A stretch of DNA of 64,000 bases from Rachycentron canadum (Eukaryota > Chordata > Actinopteri > Carangiformes > Rachycentridae). The stretch is from contig CM076649.1 in NCBI GenBank assembly GCA_038496675.1, positions 13,207,205 through 13,271,204 of the forward strand, in the 5' to 3' direction. A program made the position numbers and the translations under genes. Shown here piece after piece: positions 41,201 through 52,061 of the stretch. The number at the start of each line of letters is the position of its first letter. Position 1 is the stretch's first letter. The notes beneath the pieces were generated by a model that saw only the letters and a list, made by a program, of their open reading frames with translations, was not told the DNA's origin and made no database searches.

Positions 41201-41916
41201 ACACATCAGCAGTAAAAGTGGCTTAATTTATAGTAAATTAAAGTATCAGATTAAAACAAGGTGTAAGGAGTTAGTGTGAACAGTACACTTGGATCATATC
41301 CTTTCTATGAATCACTTGAACTTCAAAGGAACTATGTCAAATTAATCAGAGGTGTCTTTATTAGCAGTTAAGAATAGATCTTCCTGGAAATCATCTGATG
41401 CATCTGTGACACCTTCAGCATAAGCATTATTGTGGCTTGTGGCAAAACAAGAGAGAAATGCCCAGACCCCAGCCAGACAAAGCAATTGTTTTTATTGACA
41501 AACTTTTAATTTCTCCTTTTGGTCACATGTGTTTCTTGCATTAGTGAGTACTACTTCACAGATGGTGAGGTGCTGCATGCATTTATAATGTGTTAGAGTG
41601 AATAGATGTAGGTGTTGGTGACAGACCAGGGGAGTTAGTGAGGGGAGAACGGGCACAGGAAGAATGGCGTGAGTTGACAAAGATGAGCAAAAGAGTGAGG
41701 ATATTGAAAGATATGGACGTTTTTGCAAACAACCAAAAATCGGCCTTTTGTCCGGGGAGAAGTCTAGTAAGCTTACACTAGCTTAATACGTAGGCTGGCA
41801 AATAAGAAACATTGGCTATGGCAGCATTATTTTTCCCTCAAGCAAGCACTTTTCTCCCCCCTCCCTCCTCTCTCTCTATTTCCTTCCATCAATGAGGAAA
41901 GTATCTTTGCGAGCTT

Positions 41917-41931
<15 letters not shown>

Positions 41932-41950
<19 letters not shown>
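41932..41950. repeat. (GT)n microsatellite
   Basis: Nine to ten GT units in intron 6. Confidence 0.92.
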
Positions 41951-41952
<2 letters not shown>

Positions 41953-44070
41953 AAAAGATAAGCTAGGTAACTGGGTCCAGCAATGCTCCAATCCTGTTAG
42001 CATTAGCGATTAGCACTGGCTAACAGGCCACTATTATGAGCAAGGGCTGATTCCATGCTGCCTGACCCCACACATACAGTACATACACACATACACACAT
42101 GCTAAGCTATAGGAAGGATTACCATTACCATTACCATATCTGCCGAGAAGATGTGTGTACAAAAGCGTACTGTTGGTGTACATACATCTATACATTGAAA
42201 GACAGTTTGCTGCACTGGTAAAACACATTTCACCCAGACCAACAGTCAGTCTGTGGCCTGACTCTCAATGTGACTTCTATTAAAACTGTGTCACAAAACC
42301 ATTTTTAATGTAGAATAATCTAAATTGAAAGATGAGTTGTGTCGGGTCATAATTTTTGATGACTGTCATCCTCACCTTGAGAGAGCGGGGGAGAGAGGAA
42401 GTGAGGAACCTCTTCTATCCCAGGTTAGGGTTTGCCCTGGGCTAGGTTTGTATTTTTAGCCATCCAGCTCTCACGCACCTTTAAAATGACTAATTATCAG
42501 GCTGTGACCCTCACAGAAGGTACCCGTTGTTACTTCATACCTGCCTCCCTTCATCCCTCCTCCATCCATCCATTCTCACCCTCCCTCCTTCAGTTTGCAG
42601 TGACAGATGTTCAGCTGATGATGCTGTAGTATTTGCATTGGCACTTTGCTGCTTTAAGCCTGTTGTGGAGCAACATCTACTACTAATCCTTCTGTTATTT
42701 ATTTTTTCATATTTATTTTTTTTATTTATTTATTATACTATTTTCACCATTTTTTACTGTTAATTTGAAGACTCTGGCCATTTCATTAAATATCTTTCTA
42801 GGTCTCCCATTTTGTCTCTACTACTGCCTCTATTTTTCTGTGTGTATCACACAGTGCGTCACCAAACTGCCTATACATTAGATTTAAGACTCTAACACTG
42901 TCCCCCTCTCTATTCCTTCAGTATGTGTGCATGTTGAACATCAGAAAGCAATGTATTTGTCTTTCCACTCACCTTCAGTCCGTTTTGCATCCCCACAGGT
43001 CAAATGTTACAGACAAAAGGATTGGTACCATAACCTTGGCATTCTAAACTTTATCCGATTTTGGGATTACGTCTTAGAATACAGAGCATAGTGAATTTGT
43101 ACCCCTAATTACATTCTCATCTCCCCTTCACACATGCAAATCCTGACCTTTTGAGAGTAACCTGCTTAATTTTAGCATTTTCATATTGGAATCTGCTGTG
43201 CAGTGAATAAACCATGTACAACGTGCATGTGTGTATTCCCTAAACTGTGCATTGTGCAACAATGCTGGTTCAGTATGAAAGTTTAATAAGCCTTTGGTGC
43301 AATGAGATGAGCTTTGGATCATAGCCTAACCTTTCCCATGCCTCCCCCACCCTCTACTGCCCATTAAACACACCTACACGCACATACACACTTCTCCTTA
43401 ACAAAATACTACTGTTTTTGTTGAAGGTACATGCCTCTCCCTACACAGGCCCTCCTCTGAGATTTGATGTGCAAACATATCTTTAACATGGATTTAAAAA
43501 AAAAAAAAGGGATGCCAGGGCCGTGTTTTTGCGTGCGTGCATGCTCATGTACACACTGGAGCATATGTCTCTGCTGCCCGACTGTGCAAGCAAGATGCAG
43601 GTTTTCAGGCAGAAAACCTGTCAGGTTGTGAAGCAGGGTTAAGAGGTCCACACCCTTTTATCATGTATTTCACTATCAGCGGAATCAGCCCCTCGTGTGG
43701 TGGATGATCGGACTGTGCTTTGTCTGCAGAGAAGCAACAATGGAAGTGGAGGGGCTTGACCCTGGGTTCTTTACTGCAACCTGTCTTCAATCCTGAAGGG
43801 ATATAACAGAGCAGCAAGAAATGATATAGTTAGTGATGCTGAAATAAAAAAATAGATACAATATATAACTGTACAATAACTCCTGCTGTTTGATAGTAGA
43901 TGTCTCTGAAATGTTGGCTGAGACTGTGCTGACTTCCATCCCTTGGTGGAGGCTTGAAAAATGTGAAGGGTTTTTGACTTTAATGAAATATTTGGAAAGA
44001 AATTAAGATGCCATGTATGACAAAAACTTGAGTGCTATAGAAAAACACACACTGGCCACTCATTTACTTT

Positions 44071-44215
44071 GTAGCTGAACTCAATCAATTAATTAGTCAG
44101 CTAACTCTAAAGCTATGTTGACAATCACTTATGTCATTATTAGAATGAAAAGTGCAGAGAATTCACTTGTTCCAACTGTTCAAATGTGAATATTTTTTCT
44201 TATTTAGTTGACCAT
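44071..44215 (-). repeat. unnamed dispersed repeat family, copy 2 (partial, reverse)
   Basis: Read on the minus strand it gives AATATTCACATTTGAACAG, then TTGGAACAAG, and ends near TGACTAATTAATTGATTGAG. This fits the 3' half of the same family as the 3430-3700 copy. It is truncated and diverged. Confidence 0.5.
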
Positions 44216-45059
44216 CATTTAGATGTTTTGAAATTATGGTCAGAAAAAAAAACAGACATGAAGATGATCATAATAAGTCACACAATGTCACCAAGGGTTA
44301 AATTATGTGGTCTTTCTTCCCCTATTTTCTGATATTCTGAAGTCATTATTTCTCAGCGGACATGGAGCATACAATATAATTAGTTTGCACGGCTTTTGTG
44401 GTTAAAGAGGCCATTCAACATTTCAGTCAACTAAAACAATTAGCCAACCTTTTTAATAACAAGCAGTCACAAGGTTCAGTGTTTATGTAATATATAGCTT
44501 AATGGAGCTTTATTACTGCTGCTGCCGTTTTGGTTTCGACCACTTCCAGTTTTTACACCCTATTTTCACATCATCTGAGACAAGTATGTGAATGTGAGAA
44601 ACCCTACTGTTGCTTAGTGTGTGTGAACAAGTGAACAAGACTGATTTTAAGAGCACAGTTGCTAAATTTGAAGCACCTTCATCTGCAATAACTTTGAAGA
44701 AGAATTGCCAAATGTAGCGCTGCCCTGGGCATGATGATACCTCTCTCTTTCTCACTCTGTCTATCTCTATGCCTCCCTCCCTCACCATCTATTTCCCACT
44801 TGTCTCTCTGGCCTTTCAGTCTCTGCTTTATCTCGTCTGTTTTTCTTCTTTCACTTTCCCTCTATCTCCTTCTTACTGCCTTTCTCTTATTCTTACTATT
44901 TTCAGTAAAGTGTCCCTGTGCATCTCCCTTCCTCTTCCTTTTCTTCCTTCTTTCTCATTGTCTTGCACACTCATAAACACTGGAACACACTCATATGTTC
45001 TCTCCATCTCTACCCGATGAAGAAGTGCTCTTGTTCCCAGACAGGCTGGGTGGTCTCTT

Positions 45060-45112
45060 GGGGGAGAGGAAGGGAGGGAAGGAAGGAACTAAGGAAGGAG
45101 GGAGGGAAAGAT
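45060..45112. repeat. GGAA/GGGA-rich purine tract
   Basis: An imperfect tandem of GGAAGG and GGGAGG-type units on the plus strand, almost purely purine. Confidence 0.85.
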
Positions 45113-45980
45113 TGAAGAAGTTCATATGGTCAGACTTCAGTGGAGAGAAACAACAGCTGACAACCAAAACATGCTTGTGTGAGCGCCTTATCTTCCTGTG
45201 TTTGCATGTGTTTTTTATTCATCATTTTTTATTTTCAATATGGACTATGTGATCAGTCTTTGATGTATTTGTTGGCATTCATCTCTGGAAACTGTCCCGT
45301 GTGCAGAATGTATATTTATAGTACTGTGTGCACATGTGTTTCCCTGGACATGTTTGGTGTATGCGATAAAGGAATCTGCTCCATATTTCCTTGTTTGACT
45401 GTGGGCGTTCTGGGGGATGGAGGTAGGGGAGAGAAAGTTGGACTAAGATTTATAGGGGAGGAGGTTTGTAAAGAGGTGGAGGGAAGGAATAATGAGAGGA
45501 AGGGAGGGAGATAGGAAAAGGAGGGGGAAGAAAGGAGGATTGCAAGAGAAGGAGAGGCAGAGGAATGTGTGAAAAGACCAAGGCAGACATGTCAGGGAAC
45601 AAATTGAAAATGCCAATTTCACTTTAGCCCCCACCAGCTCAGGCGCTTATAGCCCAGCCCCAGCCTCTTATTCCATGTGTAAATGAATGGTGTCCACAGA
45701 ATAACACACAATCGCCTCTCTATCCCTCTCACCCTCGCTGTTTCTCCTTTACCCCACTGATGTATCCTCCTCTCTTTTTTCAACCTTTTCTATATCCTGT
45801 TCTCTTCCTCATCCTTCTTTTATCATTTCTTCACTCGTCTTTTTTTTTTTTTTTTTTTTGCACTCTTCTTCTCTCAGCTCACTCCGCCTGTTTCCAACCC
45901 ATCAGCCGTCCCAAACAGATTCCAGTCTTTTAACCATCACTTGTCATTTTCTCTGCACGCTTTCACTTTTCAGATCATCC

Positions 45981-46005
45981 CTTTTTTTTTTTTTTTTTTT
46001 TTTTT
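45981..46005. repeat. poly-T tract
   Basis: About 25 T, the second of two long T runs within 150 bp (the other at 45841-45859). Confidence 0.9.
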
Positions 46006-46175
46006 GCCACCCTCAACCTTAGCTTTCCTTTTCTATACTGCAGTAACTGTAGCACACCTACTGTGTTTGTATGTCCTGAGGCTCCCAGTACACTGAGCTT
46101 GAAGGAGAAGCCATCTTCCTCACAAACTTGTCTAATCTCAAAGTTTTTTCTCTCCTGTGGTACAAATAGTCATGA

Positions 46176-46285
46176 ATGTTATCGATTGATTAATCTGCCA
46201 AGTATTTTTGTGACCAAAACACAAAGGCATTCAGTTCATAATTATATATTTTACCTGAATGATTAATCAGTCAAAACAGTTGCCT
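46176..46285 (+). repeat. unnamed dispersed repeat family, copy 3 (internally deleted)
   Basis: Starts TTATCGATTGATTAATCTGC, continues with a CAAAGGCATTCAGTTCATAA segment and ends GATTAATCAGTCAAAACAG. Family ends appear kept with most of the middle missing. Assigned from memory of the family and from similarity to the copy at 3430-3700. Confidence 0.45.
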
Positions 46286-47723
46286 GGCCAGCTTGCAGGT
46301 GGGGACACTCAGGGGTAAAAGTTTGATCTTAAATAGTTCATGTTTACCACATATATCAGAGCACCAAAATAGTTGTGCTTCTGAGAAAGATGAAGACATC
46401 CTCCTTTATTTGGATCTCAGCATCTCTGCCTTGAGGGCCCTCTGAATGTAAATCATCCAATTGCAAAAGTGAAGAATGAATTAATCAGCCATTCACACAT
46501 TGTGACATTGCTGTGTCCTCTCATTTTCTTATCTTCTCTCTGCACATTTCTCAGTCCTTTACCCCTCAAATACATTCAAATTCACTATTATTACAGATGT
46601 CAAGATAAATCTCACACTATCACATTGGAGTGGGTGATATCACATAGTGGCAAAGTTGTAGCTAGATTCAATCTGTGAGGGCCCCGTACCCTCGGGCTCG
46701 GGGGGCTTTCACATTGGATTTTATCACCACTCCACTAGAGAAGGATAGTCCTGCTATCTTTCACCCCGAGGCCATTGAAGATACTGACCATAGCAGTGGT
46801 AGTGAGAGTGAATGTGGATCCTTTGACTGACAGAGGCATTAGGTTAACATGGCCTATCTCTAGTCTTGCCAGCCATCACCCTCATATCACTGCAGCAGTT
46901 GCCTCAGACAAGAGAACAGGCAATCGCTCCCTGTCTTGCATCAATTTTATGTTGAATCAAAGACAAATTGTGGCTCAGACTGGGGGTGTGGAGCTCTTAA
47001 TGAATAGGTGTTTTTGGATGATTGCATGTTTACCTCAGTGTTTTCCTGTTTTGTGTAGATGGAGGGCAGCTGTGTAGGCAGTGTAACTCCTAAAGCTGCA
47101 TTTTATTTGCTGGTGATAATCGTAGTTGATAATTTAATTGTTCAGAGGTTGGAAGGGGTCTCACAGGAGCTCTTCTCTCTGCTACTCCTTCAGCTAACGC
47201 ACCGTTATCACACTCCCGCTTTTGAAGCTTGTTGTCTCATTTAAAGCGATTCCATAAAACTGATTATGCCGACGACGAGTCAATTACATTTCAACTCTTA
47301 TTAGTTCAGGATGCAAAAATGAAATTAGATGAGAATATTATTGTTGGAGATATATTACGATTTTCATTCATCACTGGAATGGAATGAGTCATATAGTGAT
47401 GGGGACTCCAATCTCTTAATCAACTCTGTGCTAAGCCAGGCTGCAGCGGATGTGCCATGTGTTAAAATCACAATAAAGCCTGTCTCTCATCATTCATCTT
47501 TATGGCCCTTCAACTATGTGAGCACCGCAGGCTATGACATTACTACCAGCCACTAGCTGAACTGTTACCTGTTTTGGTATTGACTGATTGTTTTTCTCTT
47601 TTATTAAATCAATATTTATTAAACGACTGGAAATGTCATACAATGATGCTGGTTGTATTATACTGTTTCAGGTAACAATACTCAACTATGAATTCTAATC
47701 TTGATATTTTTTTCATATTTCAG

Positions 47724-47820
47724 TATGCCTATGAGGGTAATGACATTAGTGACCTGCCAGTGGACTTGTCTGTGGTTTGGAATGGAAACTTTGTCATTGA
47801 CAACCCCTACAACATTAAAG
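47724..47820 (+). CDS. plxna1: plexin-A1 exon 7 of window: end of IPT2
   Basis: The exon encodes 32 codons plus 1 nt: YAYEGNDISDLPVDLSVVWN, then GNFVIDNPYNIK. This is the closing part of IPT2; VVWNGNF-IDNP is conserved across class A plexins and YEGND-SDLPV-LSVVWNGNFVIDNP fits plexin-A1. The acceptor is TTTCAG and the donor is GTGAGT at 47821. The single trailing G joins CC of exon 8 to make alanine. Confidence 0.93.
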
Positions 47821-48250
47821 GTGAGTTTCTGCTGCTGATACCAGTATGGCAAATGTTACAGATAAGAGCTATTACGTGCTATGAATAGGTTTTACACATT
47901 ATCTGTCATGTGTGTCTTTTCATTCAGCAAGCACGAGACTTCTGTACTGAGTGTTCATGAGCTAATTGTGTCCTACCAATGACTCGCATTCAGTGAACAT
48001 TTCTTTTAAAGCGTGCTTAAATTTTTTTGCTATTAACAAAATCTGTGTTGATTTGTCAGTTTTTGATCTGCTGAGTGATCGTTCACAGAGCATCTCAATT
48101 GATAATCCTGGATCAGCTTCAACTACTTTGTAAATAATTTATACTCTCACCAGAATCATTCAGCAAGCCCACCCTTTTCTGTTGATGTTCTTGATCTGTG
48201 ATGGGTTCAAATCTGTTATGCATGTATTTACATATGTATGTATGTATGTG

Positions 48251-48283
<33 letters not shown>

Positions 48284-50779
48284 GTATGTATGTAACACAA
48301 ACACACATACATACATAGAGAGCATACACATACAGAGAGAGAGAGAACATTACGTATTATTTATATTTACTAGAAGTTATGTCTTGTCAAGGTTCAGACT
48401 TTGCCTTCTCATCTTTTGTTTTTTGATAATGTTTAAAAATAAACAGCAGCAAAATTAGCTGGTCACCGTAGTAATAGCCTGAAGGGAGCAGGGAAATGAC
48501 TGATAAACCAGTGTCAGAATAATAATGATCACTTCAGATGAGCCAGTTTTCTCTGCAATGATGAATGAAATTTGAATCTGTTAAACAACATTTGGGATAT
48601 ACAGTACAGTACTTGGATTTGTAAAAGTAATTAGGTCAATAAAATGGCTAATCCAGAGTTTTCTAACACATTTTAGGAGCAGATTGTACACTAACAGTGT
48701 ACATTAGTTGTCTTGCCAATACTGATTCATCACAGGGTTTGTGCAAACACTCCTTGTATTGTCACTTTGATCACTACTAAGACAGAGTAATAATTGGTTT
48801 TCTTTACTGTTAATCCCTTGCATTTATTGACTATGCAGGTTTGTTTTTGAGTTAAGATTGTTTAGTCTCAAAGACTAAATCATGTCTGAGTTGATATACT
48901 TGCTTTTCAACTTTGTGTTAGGGTTAAGTTTGACTTAATACAGTTAATACAATTCATTACCCGAGACATATAATATGCAATATGGTAAAATATTTTTACA
49001 TTTTAAGAAGTGTAGTCTGCTCCACAACAGATGTTGTTACATTCTGGATAATAAATATCTTCATTAACCCCCTATTGAGCAAGCATCCACACTTACATTG
49101 ACAGGTATTATTATAACCTCATCATCTATATAACACTTACATCTACTGAAACAGTATTTGAATGTGTAATGTACACTCTAATGTATAACCACGCCTTCCC
49201 CTCCAAACAAAGAACCGTGTGGGTAATGATTAAACACATACACACAATCGATGCACAACTGTGGGGGAAGACAATGAGATCACGTCTGTTGGATATAATT
49301 ACTGGTAGGACAGTCTTCATAGTGCTGTGTCCATAATTATTGCGACCTGCACTGCACAGTAGGGGGCTGTAACATTATTCTCCTGCTGTGAGGTACAATA
49401 ACATCACTGCCAGCTACCATGGTGTTCAATACAGCTTGTGGATGACATGCACTAGAGCTTTATACAACAGAGGTAGCTGCATTGTCTGGTCCTATTTGTT
49501 ATTCTTTGATGGTTAAAGACACAGCGAGGATCTGAGATTTTAGTGTAGTATTTCAGATTAGAAGTTGTTACATCTGTAAGGTCTGTGAAGAAGTGCTCAA
49601 TGCCATTTTGTCAGTAATGTAAGGTAACACCACAGAGTCACTTTGCTCCGTTTACTGATGTCACTCCCTGTAGTCTAAAGCAAGCTGTTAACGTCTCAGG
49701 TTTCATATATTTTTCAAGCTGTCACAGTAAAAGGATATGTTTGTAATATATACCATTGTAACATATGCAACTGCATTCTGCAGTGATGGGTTGTTTACAT
49801 TCATGGAGGCAATATAAAATGCTTTGACAGTTAGTGGTTCTCCTAAGGACACAGTGTTGCCAAATGTCAGCCATTATATGCAGCAGCATTGACAGTGTAC
49901 AATATCAGCAGCATGCATCAGTGTCTTTGCATTGTGTGTTATCTCAAGTGTAAATCTCCTGAAGTGCATCCTGAGGCGACCCGCAGCCCAGATATGTCCC
50001 CCTTTCTCTGTCTCTTCACTGCCAGCCCCCTCCCGGTTCCTCAATCATGATAATCATCTGGTAGAGAGCGATGCTCACTTGTCTTAAATACTGATATGTT
50101 AATGTAATTAGAGAGGAGTCGTTTAGCAGTCAGTAATTGGTACAGGGTTGCTTTAAAGCTGCTCCATGACCAATGGGATTTGGGGATGGAAGAGCAGAGA
50201 GTGAGAGAAAAGATTTCACTGTACAATTCCTGAGGCCTGTGGGAAATGGTGCCTTAACTCAACTTTGTCTCTTTGACATTGAGGAAGTTTTCAAATTTTT
50301 ATGTAGAAGTTGAGAAACTGAAAATGGAAGAATTTGGTTAATTCTCAAAAGAAATCCATTAGTTATGTGTCTACTTAATTGGCTTGTCCTGCAGTAATAC
50401 AATACAATCAATATTGTTAGTGAGTGTTGCGTCTGTGGTGGTTGACTGTAAAGACAGGGAATAGAGATGCAGCGAGGGTCAGTGGGCAATTCAGTGGGTT
50501 CAGCATTTGCTGACAAGCATTTTACTTCATTTTAAGTTTTTTAAAACTCTTGGTATAGATCAGTTATTCTGTTGATAGAAACTAGTCTTCTCTTAAGTGG
50601 TTTTGTTTTGAATATTTTAGTTTTTAATTAAAATACTAATTTGTGCTTATATTTCATTTGTTTCTTTTTCCATGGGTGAATTGTTACTGTTACTCCCTTC
50701 ATCCCCTGAATTCAATAATGTAACAGTGACGTTATTTTATTCCCTCCCTCACCTCACCTCTTCTTGTTTGTGTCTCCAG
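47821..50779 (+). other. intron 7 (2,959 bp)
   Basis: Phase 1. A compound ATGT/AT/GT microsatellite with a following ACAT tract (about 48234-48330) can fold back on itself. Elsewhere AT-rich single-copy-looking sequence with nothing gene-like. Confidence 0.84.
48234..48330. repeat. compound ATGT/AT/GT microsatellite with inverted ACAT tract
   Basis: TATG units, (TA)n and (GT)n are followed by ACACACATACATACAT. The GTGTATGTATGT arm (about 48281-48293) and the ACATACATACA arm (about 48305-48316) can pair as a hairpin. Confidence 0.85.
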
Positions 50780-50970
50780 CCCACCTGTACAAGTGCTATG
50801 CATTAAGGGACAGCTGTGGGATGTGTCTGAAGGCAAACCCCAGGTTTGAGTGTGGCTGGTGTGTACAAGAGAAGAAGTGCTCCCTGAGGCAGGAGTGCAC
50901 TCCTCCAGAGAGCACCTGGATGCACGCCACCACAGGAAACAGCCGCTGTGCACACCCCAAGATCACCAAG
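50780..50970 (+). CDS. plxna1: plexin-A1 exon 8 of window: PSI3
   Basis: The exon completes the alanine codon and encodes 63 codons: HLYKCYALRDSCGMCLKANP, RFECGWCVQEKKCSLRQEC, then a variable loop and SRCAHPKITK. All eight PSI3 cysteines (residues 303-354) sit in this one exon, so the module matches the exon closely. The last residues lead into the first IPT3 strand. The acceptor is CTCCAG and the donor is AAG/GTAATC at 50971. It ends in phase 0. Confidence 0.94.
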
Positions 50971-51095
50971 GTAATCCGTGATTATAATGACACATACACG
51001 CATATGATGCCAGATAGCTTCGTATGCTCCTGAAGCTCAGCAAGATCACATGTACCCAACTGTACATATGTACCTACAAGTACACACCCCCACAG

Positions 51096-51265
51096 TACTA
51101 AGATTGCTTGTTGTTGTATCCATGACCCTTCTTCCAAAAGATATTCCTTCATTTGGTCTTTGGTGGTGGAGAACATCCAAAACCTCCCACAGGTGTTCAG
51201 TTGGACTTATATATGATGACTGTGGAGGCCATGGGATATGATTCTCATCATTTATTCTCATCATG
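51096..51265 (-). mobile_element. Tc1/mariner-type transposase relic
   Basis: On the minus strand 51264-51167 encodes NHIPWPPQSSYISPTEHLW followed by EVLD. This is the C-terminal catalytic signature of Tc1/mariner-like DDE transposases (W-P-x-Q-S-x-D-L-N-P-x-E-H-L-W), with the presumed third acidic residue (E of PTEHLW) kept and DLNP eroded to YISP. On the plus strand, TTCTTCCAAAAGATATTCC, GGTGTTCAGTTGGA and GACTGTGGAGGCCAT match a fish repeat I remember. Only about 170 bp remain, without terminal repeats, so it is inactive. Confidence 0.62.
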
Positions 51266-52002
51266 ACCCCTCTGCCCTAATGATGATGTCATCATCTGCC
51301 TTTACAAAGTGTTTTTTTCAGTTTCCTATGTTTATAAATCATTTAAATCACAACATAAATAAAAGTAGAACCTAAAATTAATCCTTTTTTTGCCAAAATA
51401 TTTACCTGATGCTTTTGCCACACACTTCAAGGTCCATTAGGCCAGTGAACAGCCCACTGTAAAGTCAACACTGCAAGCAGCTGCTAACTCCATGAAAAAC
51501 TCTTCTCTTATGCTTCAGCAGCTATTTGGTATTTGTTGGCCAGTAACTCAGCCTCATAAAAAAACAATCAAGTCACATTTCTGTGGGAGCAAGGGTCAGA
51601 AGGGCAGGGGTTCAAACAGTATGCCCGTTATAACAGGATTGTGATAACCACCTGTTTGGCAACCTTGAAACTGAATACTATCCCTTTGATGCAAAGCTGA
51701 GGATTTCGAAAGTCAAGTCTTAAGTAAAAGATAGTTTGAAATAATAGCTCATTTAAAATTCTTACCTGTGCTGTGTCATTGTTTGGACTCAGTGAGGGAA
51801 GGCAACATCGTAGGCAGGAGGGCAGCAGGAAGGATAGACAACTTAGAAGGCATCACCATGACTGCGACCACAACACAGATGGGCCGGCCAGGAGGAGGCA
51901 GTTCACACACACCCAGACTGAACACACTGACATGATTAGAGATGATGGCTGCACACACACATGCACATACACACCTGAGGAGGCAGAGAAAGTGGTTGTC
52001 TG

Positions 52003-52004
<2 letters not shown>

Positions 52005-52057
<53 letters not shown>
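52005..52057. repeat. (GT)n microsatellite
   Basis: About 26 uninterrupted GT units, the longest dinucleotide run here apart from the edge (TC)n. Followed by GC-rich GGGTGC units. Confidence 0.95.

Positions 52058-52061
<4 letters not shown>

Larger units (their letters stand above)
35274..47723 (+). other. intron 6 (12,450 bp)
   Basis: Phase 0. It holds a GT repeat (41932-41950), TTTA-rich sequence (42697-42735), pyrimidine-rich (44740-44960) and purine-rich (45060-45112, 45420-45560) tracts, poly-T runs (45841-45859, 45981-46005) and two relics of an unnamed repeat (44071-44215 and 46176-46285). The last 500 bp (47240-47560) are repeat-poor. Confidence 0.8.

Noticed and set aside
48204..48216. 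GGGTTCAAATCTG, resembling a tRNA/SINE B box
   Set aside because: No A box at the proper distance upstream and no stem pairing; chance match.
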